Assembly: GCA_012799265.1 (NCBI GenBank)
Contig: JAAZLP010000019.1
Location: 1 to 11,978, forward strand
Direction: 5' to 3'
Length of the DNA stretch: 11,978 nt
Source of the DNA: Phyllobacteriaceae bacterium
Lineage (GTDB): Bacteria; Pseudomonadota; Alphaproteobacteria; Rhizobiales; Devosiaceae
The notes under the pieces were generated by a model. That model saw only the letters and a list, made by a program, of their open reading frames with translations, did not search any database and had not been told where the DNA came from. Numbering within the stretch: position 1 is the first letter of the stretch; the number at the start of each line of letters is the position of its first letter. A program made the translations under genes and the position numbers. Positions 1 through 6,633 of this stretch are shown one piece after another.

Positions 1-765
1 GACGAGCCGGTCCAGTGCCTGCGCAACGCCCTGCTCCGGCAACTGAACACGCAGGCCCGTATCGTAGAGCATGTCCCAGCGGCGGTCGGCGATGCGCGAC
101 AGTGCGATCAGGCCTTCCTTCAGTTCCGGAACCCGGCCCAGGACGCGGATCATCACCAGCGCGTCGTCGGCAGCACCATCGCCAATCACCAGCGGGAGAT
201 CGCCATAGGCGCCGCGGTCTTCCCCAATCTGGTTGCCATTGGCGTCGATGACGAAGGTGATGCCATCCACACGCCAGCGGGCAACCGGAACAGCCTCGAC
301 GATTTCAACGAAGACGTCTCCGGGATAGGTTTTCCGAACCGTCACCGCTTCAACCGCGGGCAGTTCGGCAATGCGCTGCCGTGCTGCCTCGACATCGAAC
401 GCCAGAGTTGAGGTGTGCGGCTGGATGCCGAGCGCGTCGAAAATGTCCTGTTCGGAGGTCAGCGTCTGGCCAGTGATAGAAATTTCGCCGATCGCGAGAC
501 CGGCCCGGGCAAAGTTGCCCTGCGCAATTTCACCAAGCGCGGAGGCCATCAGTCCAATAGGCTCGCGGGCCTGAAAAATACCAACACCGCCAGCCAGAAG
601 GGCGGCGATCAACAGGCCCTTGCGGATACGATGACCGTGCAGAACCCATGCGTGCGAGATGCGATTGGCGATCCGCTTGCGCGGCGTGCGGACAGGTACG
701 GGCAGAGCACGAGGATCGACCATCCGCGCCCCGGCGAGAAATGCCTCGCTCTTTACCTGTTGCAA
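1..765 (-). CDS. ftsQ: Cell division protein FtsQ (5' part, runs off the left edge)
   Basis: FtsQ is a bitopic inner-membrane divisome protein that links the early FtsA/FtsZ ring to FtsL/FtsB and the septal synthase FtsWI. The frame is open from 765 to base 1, giving 255 residues without the C-terminal end. It shows a basic cytoplasmic N-terminus (about residues 1-49), one membrane segment (about 50-66) and a POTRA-like domain (about 92-161, with VEAVTVRKTYPGDVFVEIVE near 138-157), followed by the start of the beta domain. I chose the TTG at 765-763. It has a GGAGG Shine-Dalgarno sequence seven bases upstream, and the codons between it and the first ATG (723) read as plausible protein. The ATG at 723 would give a protein 14 residues shorter, and its upstream sequence is a poorer ribosome site. 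The TTG start overlaps the end of ddl by 13 bases. The family call is firm from the POTRA pattern and the position after ddl; the start is inferred. Confidence 0.9.
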   Translation of the reverse strand, partial: MQQVKSEAFLAGARMVDPRALPVPVRTPRKRIANRISHAWVLHGHRIRKGLLIAALLAGGVGIFQAREPIGLMASALGEIAQGNFARAGLAIGEISITGQTLTSEQDIFDALGIQPHTSTLAFDVEAARQRIAELPAVEAVTVRKTYPGDVFVEIVEAVPVARWRVDGITFVIDANGNQIGEDRGAYGDLPLVIGDGAADDALVMIRVLGRVPELKEGLIALSRIADRRWDMLYDTGLRVQLPEQGVAQALDRLV

Positions 766-1673
766 CTCGCGTCCTCCACCATCCAGGAGACCAGTTCTTC
801 AAACGAATGCCCCGCATGCAGCGCCTGCTCGGGCGCCAGCGAGGTCGGCGTCATGCCCGGCTGCGTATTGATTTCGAGACAAACCAGTTCGCCATCCGGA
901 CCGGCCAGTTCGTTGTAGCGGAAGTCACACCGCGTCACGCCCCGGCAACCGATTGCTGCGTGTGCAGCAAGAGACAACTTTTGCACTTTGTCGTAAATTT
1001 TGGGTTGAAGCTGCGCCGGCAGGATGTGGCGAGAGCCACCCGAGGCATACTTGGCTTCATAATTATAGAAGGCGAGATCGGTGACGATTTCCGTCACGCC
1101 GAGGGCAACGTCCCCCATCACCGCGCAGGTCAACTCGCGCCCCGGAATATAGCGCTCGACCATCACCGCCTCGCCGCCATTCCAGTCCTCGCGCAGCAGT
1201 TCCTGCGGCGGGTGACTGGTCTCTGGCTTGACGATGAAGACGCCAAAGCTCGAGCCATCGGCGATGGGCTTGATGACATAGGGCGGCGGCAGGACGTGGG
1301 AGCGCGCAGCCTCTGCACGCGACACGATCACGTGATCGGTGACCGGAATACCGGCGGCCTTGAGCACGATCTTGGCCTGGTGCTTGTCCATGGCCAGAGC
1401 CGACGCCAGCACGCCCGAATGCGTGTATGGGATCTGCAGCAGTTCGAGGACGCCCTGGATCATGCCGCTTTCGCCAAAAGGACCGTGCAGCGCATTGAAG
1501 GCCACGTCCGGCTTCAGCGCCCTGAGGACCTCGGCAATGTCGCGACCGACGTCAATTTCGGTGACCTCGTAACCGGCATTGCGCAGCGCATTCGCGCATT
1601 CAGCCCCGGATATGAGGGACACAGGGCGCTCATTGGACCATCCGCCCTTGAGGACGGCGACATGCTTGCTCAT
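753..1673 (-). CDS. ddl: D-alanine--D-alanine ligase (DdlB type)
   Basis: This ATP-grasp ligase joins two D-alanines into the D-Ala-D-Ala dipeptide that MurF adds to the UDP-MurNAc tripeptide; it acts in the cytoplasm. At 306 residues it has the usual length of the DdlB type. Visible family residues are Glu15 in the SNERPVSL segment, HGPFGE (63-68), the ATP-contacting Lys135 in YVIKP, the GSSFGV loop (140-145), the omega loop FYNYEAKY ending in Tyr209 (matching the catalytic-triad Tyr216 of E. coli DdlB), Arg248 and Asp250 in TRCDFR, and the metal-binding LEINTQPGMT (266-275). The start ATG (1673) overlaps the murC stop in an ATGA junction, with a GGTGAG ribosome site about eight bases upstream, so translation is probably coupled to murC. 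In many alphaproteobacteria murB sits between murC and ddl; here there is no room for it. Confidence 0.97.
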   Translation of the reverse strand: MSKHVAVLKGGWSNERPVSLISGAECANALRNAGYEVTEIDVGRDIAEVLRALKPDVAFNALHGPFGESGMIQGVLELLQIPYTHSGVLASALAMDKHQAKIVLKAAGIPVTDHVIVSRAEAARSHVLPPPYVIKPIADGSSFGVFIVKPETSHPPQELLREDWNGGEAVMVERYIPGRELTCAVMGDVALGVTEIVTDLAFYNYEAKYASGGSRHILPAQLQPKIYDKVQKLSLAAHAAIGCRGVTRCDFRYNELAGPDGELVCLEINTQPGMTPTSLAPEQALHAGHSFEELVSWMVEDASCNR

Positions 1674-3088
1674 TTTGGCTGCTCACCCATCAACGCGCCC
1701 AACTCGGCCGGCAGCGATGCCGCCCACTGGGTGATATTGCCGGCACCGAGGCAGACTACATAGTCGCCTTCGGCGACGCGTTCCTTCAGCACGGACGCCA
1801 ATTCTTCCTGCCCATTAAGGACGCGCGCGTCGCGATGGCCGCGAGCGCGGATACGATTGACCAGCTCTTCATGCGTCACCCCTGCCATGGGCTGTTCTCC
1901 CGCGGCATAGATTGGCGCGACGAATACCGTGTCGGCATCGTTGAAGCAGGCAGCGAAGTCATCAAAGAGGTCGTGCACGCGGCTGTAGCGGTGCGGCTGG
2001 ACCACGGCCACGACATCCCGACGCGCGGACTGGCGAGCAGCCCGGAGCACGGCAGCGATTTCCACCGGGTGGTGGCCATAGTCGTCGATGATCGACACGC
2101 CCGCGACTTCGCCTGTCTTGGTGAAACGCCGCTTCACGCCGGTAAAACCCTTGAGTCCCTTGCGGATCGCTTCGGCCGGGACATGCATCTGGTCAGCAAC
2201 AGCGATGGCGGCAGTGGCGTTCAGCGCGTTGTGGACGCCCGGCATCGGCAGCTCGAGCCCGTCGATGCGCAACTGCGTCAGGCGGATACGGTCGCGGATC
2301 TCGACGGAGAAGTGCTGAACGCCGTCGCGGTTCTCGAGATCGATCAGGCGGACGTCGGCCTGCGGGTTCTGTCCATAAGTGATGACGCGGCGATCCTTGA
2401 TTTCGCCGACCAGCGCCTGGACGATCGGGTGGTCGAGGCACATCACGGCAAAGCCGTAAAAGGGCACGTTCTCGACGAACTGGTGAAATGCCTTTTTTAC
2501 CCCCTCGAAGTCGCCATAGTGGTCGAGATGCTCAGGGTCGATATTGGTCACGACGGCAACGTCGGCCGGGAGCTTGACGAAGGTGCCGTCGCTTTCGTCG
2601 GCCTCCACCACCATCAGCTCGCCGCCACCCAGGCGGGCATTCGTGCCGTACGCATTGATGATGCCGCCATTGATCACGGTCGGATCGAGATTCCCGGCGT
2701 CGAGCAGCGTCGCGACCAGGGTCGTGGTCGTGGTCTTCCCATGCGTACCGCCAATGGCAATGGCGGTCTTGAAGCGCATGATCTCGGCAAGCATTTCGGC
2801 GCGGCGCACAATCGGCAGATTTCGCGCACGGGCGGCAACCAGCTCCGGATTGTCCTTCTTGATCGCCGAGGAGACGACCACGACTTCCGCCTGGCCAAGG
2901 TTATCGGCAGACTGCCCGATCCCGACCTTGATCCCCATGTTCTGCAGACGCTGGACATTGGGGTTCAGCGAAGCGTCGGAGCCCTGGACCGTATAGCCCT
3001 GGTTGTGAAGGATTTCAGCGATACCGCTCATGCCGATGCCGCCGATGCCGATAAAATGGACCGGCCCGATATTGTGCGGCATCTTCAT
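1670..3088 (-). CDS. murC: UDP-N-acetylmuramate--L-alanine ligase MurC
   Basis: MurC adds L-alanine to UDP-MurNAc using ATP, the first amino-acid step of peptidoglycan precursor synthesis, in the cytoplasm. The 472-residue protein has the full Mur ligase layout. The N-terminal UDP-binding domain carries GIGGIGMSG (14-22). The central ATPase domain carries the P-loop GGTHGKTTT (113-121), EADESD (162-167) and NIDPEHLDHY (182-191). HNALNATAA (286-294) leads toward the C-terminal domain with DDYGHHP (335-341) and PHRYSR (365-370). The ATG at 3088 overlaps the murG stop (ATGA), with AAGGA eight bases upstream, so this start is well supported; a second ATG two codons later is less favoured. The gene lies between murG and ddl. 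The length and all motifs look intact, with no sign of fusion to MurB or Ddl (such fusions occur in some other bacteria). Confidence 0.98.
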   Translation of the reverse strand: MKMPHNIGPVHFIGIGGIGMSGIAEILHNQGYTVQGSDASLNPNVQRLQNMGIKVGIGQSADNLGQAEVVVVSSAIKKDNPELVAARARNLPIVRRAEMLAEIMRFKTAIAIGGTHGKTTTTTLVATLLDAGNLDPTVINGGIINAYGTNARLGGGELMVVEADESDGTFVKLPADVAVVTNIDPEHLDHYGDFEGVKKAFHQFVENVPFYGFAVMCLDHPIVQALVGEIKDRRVITYGQNPQADVRLIDLENRDGVQHFSVEIRDRIRLTQLRIDGLELPMPGVHNALNATAAIAVADQMHVPAEAIRKGLKGFTGVKRRFTKTGEVAGVSIIDDYGHHPVEIAAVLRAARQSARRDVVAVVQPHRYSRVHDLFDDFAACFNDADTVFVAPIYAAGEQPMAGVTHEELVNRIRARGHRDARVLNGQEELASVLKERVAEGDYVVCLGAGNITQWAASLPAELGALMGEQPK

Positions 3089-4200
3089 GATCTGGTTCCT
3101 TCGATATTGGTGTGCTTGCCCGCCAACATTTCGGCGAGATCAGCAAGTCGTTCCACGGCCTGTGGCTGGCCCAGCTTATGGGCTGCCTCGGCAGCCCTCT
3201 TGAGAGTCGCGGGGTTCGCGAACAGCTCTTCCAGCCGCGTGGCAAGCGATTGCGGTGAAAGCGTGGCCTGCTCGGCTACCCATCCCCCGCCGCCCTCTTC
3301 CATGACGAGGGCATTGTTCTTCTGATCGGCGTCTATCGATCCCGGCAGCGGAATGAGGATAGCGGGTCGTCCGATGACCGTAAGCTCGGCAATGGTCGAT
3401 GCCCCGGAGCGACCGATCACCAGGTGCGATGCGGCAATCTGCTCCGGCAAGTCCGAGAAAAAGCTGGCCAGTTGCACATTGGTTCGCGACTGGCGATAGC
3501 TCTTGGTGACCTTGTCGATATCCTCGGCGCGCGCCTGCTGGACGATCTGGAGGCGGTTGCGCAGATGCTCTGGCAAAAGGGCAATAGCCGCAGGCACAAT
3601 CTCGGAGATTGCCCTGGCCCCCTGACTACCGCCGAAGACGACGAGACGGATTGGGCCTGTTTCATCGAGCGCAGGATAAGGCGCCCCGGCGACGGCTCGT
3701 ACCCGGTCGCGAACCGGATTACCCGTCACAACCTTTTCGAGTGCCCTCTGATCGGCAAAGCGTGTCTTGGCAAAGCTCAGCGCCAGCCTGTCCGCAAAGC
3801 GTGCGAGGGCACGATTGGCACGCCCCATCACTGCATTTTGCTCGTGAAGGACACCCGGAATACCGCGCAGGCTCGCAGCGATGAACGGCGGGAATGTTGG
3901 ATAGCCACCGAAACCGACCACGGCATCGGGACGCACCTTGCCCAGCTTTCCATGCGCGTCGGCGATGCCGCGAAGGATCGTCAGACCGGCTTTGGCCATC
4001 TTGAGCGGATTAGCGCCCGATGGGGTGGCAGCAGGCACGATATGGATCTTACGCGCGGGAAAGTCGGCGCCATAGCTCTCGACGCGATGGTCGGTCATCA
4101 GTTCAACGGCATGGCCGCGACGAATGAGTTCCTGCGCCAGCGCCATGGCCGGAAAGAGATGCCCGCCGGTACCGCCGGCCATGAGAACAAAGGTTTTCAT
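3085..4200 (-). CDS. murG: UDP-N-acetylglucosamine--undecaprenyl-pyrophosphoryl-MurNAc-pentapeptide transferase MurG
   Basis: MurG transfers GlcNAc from UDP-GlcNAc to lipid I, making lipid II, at the inner face of the cytoplasmic membrane. The 371-residue GT28/GT-B protein shows the N-terminal glycine loop MAGGTGGH (7-14), GFGGYPTFPP (96-105), HEQNAVMGRANR (119-130), the second glycine loop FGGSQGA (189-195), and the donor-binding segment IGRSGASTIAEL (262-273) followed by PLPGSIDADQKNNA (284-297). Both Rossmann-like halves are complete. It starts at ATG 4200, overlapping the ftsW stop by four bases (ATGA). The upstream sequence holds only a weak GGTGG about ten bases away, so translation probably depends on ribosomes finishing ftsW. 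The gene after it, murC, overlaps in the same way. Pairing with ftsW is usual in this cluster and places lipid II production next to its polymerase. Confidence 0.98.
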   Translation of the reverse strand: MKTFVLMAGGTGGHLFPAMALAQELIRRGHAVELMTDHRVESYGADFPARKIHIVPAATPSGANPLKMAKAGLTILRGIADAHGKLGKVRPDAVVGFGGYPTFPPFIAASLRGIPGVLHEQNAVMGRANRALARFADRLALSFAKTRFADQRALEKVVTGNPVRDRVRAVAGAPYPALDETGPIRLVVFGGSQGARAISEIVPAAIALLPEHLRNRLQIVQQARAEDIDKVTKSYRQSRTNVQLASFFSDLPEQIAASHLVIGRSGASTIAELTVIGRPAILIPLPGSIDADQKNNALVMEEGGGGWVAEQATLSPQSLATRLEELFANPATLKRAAEAAHKLGQPQAVERLADLAEMLAGKHTNIEGTRS

Positions 4201-5363
4201 TCTGCGGGAGCCACCACGGCGCTGCGATAGGCCGGCAGGCCAGTTGCCATGCGCTCTTCCGGCTTGGTGCGGGTCAGCGCCAGCATCAGGCCCATCCCGA
4301 AGGCGACCGCGATCATCGATGTACCACCATAGGAGACAAAGGGCAGCGTCATGCCCTTTGGCGGAATGAGGTTAAGGTTCACCGCCAGATTGATGCCGGA
4401 CTGCATGGCAAACTGGACGGCAATGGTAGAGGCGGCCAGTCGCGCAAAAAGGCTCGTCTGGCGCTGAGCGGCCAGCATGGCACGCAGCACGATGAAGGCA
4501 ATGAGACCCACGAGGCCCATGCAGAAAAGGATGCCGAACTCACCTGCAGCTGCCGAAAATACATAGTCAGCATGGGCGTCGGGAATGAGCTTCTTGGCAA
4601 TGGACTCGCCGGGGCCACGACCGAACCAGCCACCTTCGAACAGCGACTGCAGGGCGCGATCGATCTGGTAGGTATTGCCGCCACCATCGGGGTTGAGGAA
4701 GGTGTCGATACGACGGGCGAAGTGCGGGAAGAAGGCGTAGGCGCCAAAAAGCAGCACCCCGGCGGCGCCGGCCAGCCCAAAGATAACCCACCAGGAAATA
4801 CCCGAGAAGAACAGCAGGACGGCCCAGGTAGCCATCACCAGGGCGGACTGGCCGATGTCCGGCTGCAGCAGCAGCGCGGCGACAATAAGAACCATGATGC
4901 CGGTGGCGATCATCCGGCCGGGCACGTTGCGATGGATCATATATTCCGAGAACAGCCAGGCACCGATCACCGCGAATGCCGGTTTCACGAATTCTGACGG
5001 CTGGATGGATTGACCACCAAAGTTGATCCAGCGGCTGGCGCCCTTGATCTCGGTACCAATGACAAGGGTTGCCCACAACAGGACGGTGCTACCGATCAGC
5101 ACGGCCAGTGCAGCGAACCGTGCCTGACGGTGGGATAGCAACGAGGTCAGCACCATCACGGGGACGGCCAATGTAGCAAAGATCGCGTGCCGGATGACGA
5201 AATGCCATTCGCCAAAGCCGATGCGCTCCGCCACAGCCGGGCTTGCGCCATAGCTCAGCACCATGCCCAGAACCAGCAATAGGATCAGTGATCCCAGCAG
5301 CTCTCGATCAATCGACCACCACCATTCGGCAAGCGGGGTCTTTTCGGCGCGGGAAAACATCAT
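4197..5363 (-). CDS. ftsW: Septal peptidoglycan glycosyltransferase FtsW (SEDS family)
   Basis: FtsW is the multi-pass SEDS glycosyltransferase that polymerises lipid II at the septum together with the transpeptidase FtsI. The protein has 388 residues, a run of hydrophobic segments from about residue 22 on, and the family motifs KGASRWI (108-114), QPSEFVK (121-127), LLQPDIGQ (165-172), the large periplasmic loop containing GWFGRGPGE and PDAHADYVF (261-269, with Asp266 at the position reported as essential in SEDS proteins), and PPKGMTLPFVSYGG (334-347). The start is the first of two tandem ATG codons (5363 and 5360); an in-frame TAG lies five codons upstream, so it cannot extend further. No purine-rich ribosome site is visible: the bases just before the ATG are CCCTCCCC. 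It is the first gene after the terminator-like hairpin, so it probably heads a separate transcript with murG, murC, ddl and ftsQ. Confidence 0.97.
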   Translation of the reverse strand: MMFSRAEKTPLAEWWWSIDRELLGSLILLLVLGMVLSYGASPAVAERIGFGEWHFVIRHAIFATLAVPVMVLTSLLSHRQARFAALAVLIGSTVLLWATLVIGTEIKGASRWINFGGQSIQPSEFVKPAFAVIGAWLFSEYMIHRNVPGRMIATGIMVLIVAALLLQPDIGQSALVMATWAVLLFFSGISWWVIFGLAGAAGVLLFGAYAFFPHFARRIDTFLNPDGGGNTYQIDRALQSLFEGGWFGRGPGESIAKKLIPDAHADYVFSAAAGEFGILFCMGLVGLIAFIVLRAMLAAQRQTSLFARLAASTIAVQFAMQSGINLAVNLNLIPPKGMTLPFVSYGGTSMIAVAFGMGLMLALTRTKPEERMATGLPAYRSAVVAPAE

Positions 5364-5460
5364 GGGGAGGGCCGGCTACTCGGTACAAACACGCCCTCAC
5401 ACTAACTTACAGATGGTTACCGATTTCCCAAGGATTGTCGCGTTTTGCGAATCGCGAGCC
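5364..5460 (-). promoter_or_regulatory. Possible promoter and leader of the ftsW-murG-murC-ddl-ftsQ group
   Basis: This AT-richer non-coding stretch lies between the terminator-like hairpin and ftsW. A loose sigma-70-like pair can be read on the minus strand: TTGGGA (5431-5426) and TAAGTT (5409-5404), 16 bases apart, which would give a leader of about 35 bases. The -10 match is weak (3 of 6). Between them lies GTAACCAT (5420-5413), one base off the alphaproteobacterial CtrA half-site TTAACCAT, but a proper TTAA-N7-TTAA pair is not present. A short 6-bp stem (GAGGGC at 5398-5393 with GCCCTC at 5372-5367) sits immediately before the ftsW start. That some promoter lies here is inferred mainly from the upstream hairpin; the specific boxes are guesses. 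Confidence 0.3.
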
Positions 5461-5498
5461 CTGAAAGCAAGAAGCGCGGCACAATGGCCGCGCTTCAG
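5461..5498 (-). terminator. Terminator-like hairpin after mraY
   Basis: On the minus strand, 26 bases past the mraY stop, GAAGCGCGGC (5496-5487) and GCCGCGCTTC (5480-5471) form a perfect 10-bp stem around the six-base loop CATTGT. It is followed by TTGCTTTC (5470-5463), a T-rich but interrupted tail. This fits a rho-independent terminator of moderate strength, leaky perhaps, and would end or attenuate the rsmH-to-mraY transcript. It sits where murD would be expected in related clusters. An mRNA-stabilising 3' stem is the alternative reading. Confidence 0.65.
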
Positions 5499-5521
5499 AA
5501 ATGTCGTTTTCTGGGCTGTTG

Positions 5522-6607
5522 TTAGCGCAGCTTAAGGCTCGAGAGGCCAATCAGCGCCAGCACGAACGAGATGATCCAGAACCGGATAACCACCTGACTT
5601 TCTGTCCAGCCGAGATGTTCGAAGTGGTGATGGATCGGCGCCATTCGGAAGACGCGCTTGCCCGTCAGCTTGAAGGAGGTCACCTGCACGATCACCGAGA
5701 CGGCTTCGAGTACGAAGAGGCCGCCAATGATCGCCAGGACGATCTCGTGCTTGGTCGCCACGGCGATGGTGCCGAGCGCGCCGCCAAGAGCCAGGGAACC
5801 GGTGTCGCCCATGAAAATCTGCGCGGGCGGCGCATTGAACCAGAGAAAGCCCAGCCCTGCCCCGATCAGCGCACCGCAGACCACGGCCAATTCGGCCGTA
5901 CCGGGCACAGCGTTAAGCAGCAGATAGTCGGCATAGTTCTGCGAACCCACGAGATAGGCGATGAGGCCAAAGCAGGCAGCGGCCACCATGACAGGCACGA
6001 TGGCAAGACCATCGAGGCCGTCGGTGAGGTTCACCGAGTTACCGGCCGCGACCACGACGAAACCGCCAAAGAGGATGTAGAAATATCCCAGGTTGAGCGC
6101 GAGGTCCTTGACGAAGGGAAAATGCAGCGAGGTGCCGTAGGAGCCAGCCGCCAGCTGCGAAATGAAGAAAGCCGCCATGGCGCCGATGATCGCTTCCAGC
6201 AGCAGACGCTGCTTGGAGCCAAAGCCGGCATGGCTCATGCGCTTGACCTTGAGATAGTCGTCGTAAAAGCCGATGGCGCCAAAGCCAACGGTCACGAACA
6301 GCACGACCCAGACATAGCCATTGGTCAGGTTCGACCACAGCAGCGTGGAAATTACCGCACCCGACAGGATCATCAGCCCACCCATGGTGGGCGTGCCCTT
6401 CTTGGTCAGCAGATGCCCGGCCGGGCCGTCCTCACGGATCGGCTGCCCACGGCCCTGCTTGAGGCGCAGAAGCGCAATCATGCCGGGACCGAACATGAAA
6501 ACGAAGAAAAGCGCCGTGACCACAGCACCGGCGGTCCGGAATGTGATGTAGCGGAAGACGTTGAAGGCGGCGAGCGAGTCGCCCAATTGGCCGAGGAAAT
6601 AGAGCAT
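5522..6607 (-). CDS. mraY: Phospho-N-acetylmuramoyl-pentapeptide-transferase MraY
   Basis: MraY moves phospho-MurNAc-pentapeptide from its UDP carrier to undecaprenyl phosphate, forming lipid I, in the cytoplasmic membrane. The 361-residue protein has about ten hydrophobic segments and the expected catalytic features: RxDGPAGHLLTKKGTPTMGG-type segment (58-77), Asp116-Asp117 in GFYDDYLK (113-120), NLTDGLDGLA (193-202), FMGDTGSLALGG with Asp268 (265-276), and the triple histidine in MAPIHHHFE (322-330). The length is normal for the family. The ATG at 6607 has a GGAA ribosome site close upstream and follows the murF stop by 26 bases. It is the last gene before the terminator-like hairpin. In most alphaproteobacterial clusters murD follows directly; here it does not. 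Confidence 0.98.
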   Translation of the reverse strand: MLYFLGQLGDSLAAFNVFRYITFRTAGAVVTALFFVFMFGPGMIALLRLKQGRGQPIREDGPAGHLLTKKGTPTMGGLMILSGAVISTLLWSNLTNGYVWVVLFVTVGFGAIGFYDDYLKVKRMSHAGFGSKQRLLLEAIIGAMAAFFISQLAAGSYGTSLHFPFVKDLALNLGYFYILFGGFVVVAAGNSVNLTDGLDGLAIVPVMVAAACFGLIAYLVGSQNYADYLLLNAVPGTAELAVVCGALIGAGLGFLWFNAPPAQIFMGDTGSLALGGALGTIAVATKHEIVLAIIGGLFVLEAVSVIVQVTSFKLTGKRVFRMAPIHHHFEHLGWTESQVVIRFWIISFVLALIGLSSLKLR

Positions 6608-6633
6608 TCTGTTCCGCTTATCTTTCTGGGGTC

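Noticed and set aside
648..1763. A 371-codon plus-strand open frame opposite ddl
   Set aside because: Shadow of ddl, which is intact and motif-complete; the antisense product has no recognisable features.
1835..3325. A 496-codon open frame on the plus strand, antisense to murC and the end of murG
   Set aside because: It mirrors the codon structure of GC-rich genes on the other strand, has low-complexity His/Asp/Arg-rich content and no recognisable domain, while murC and murG beneath it are complete with all motifs.
5243..5535. Small plus-strand open frames (73 and 90 codons) across the mraY-ftsW gap
   Set aside because: They are mostly antisense to ftsW and read through the terminator-like hairpin; composition and lack of ribosome sites give no support.
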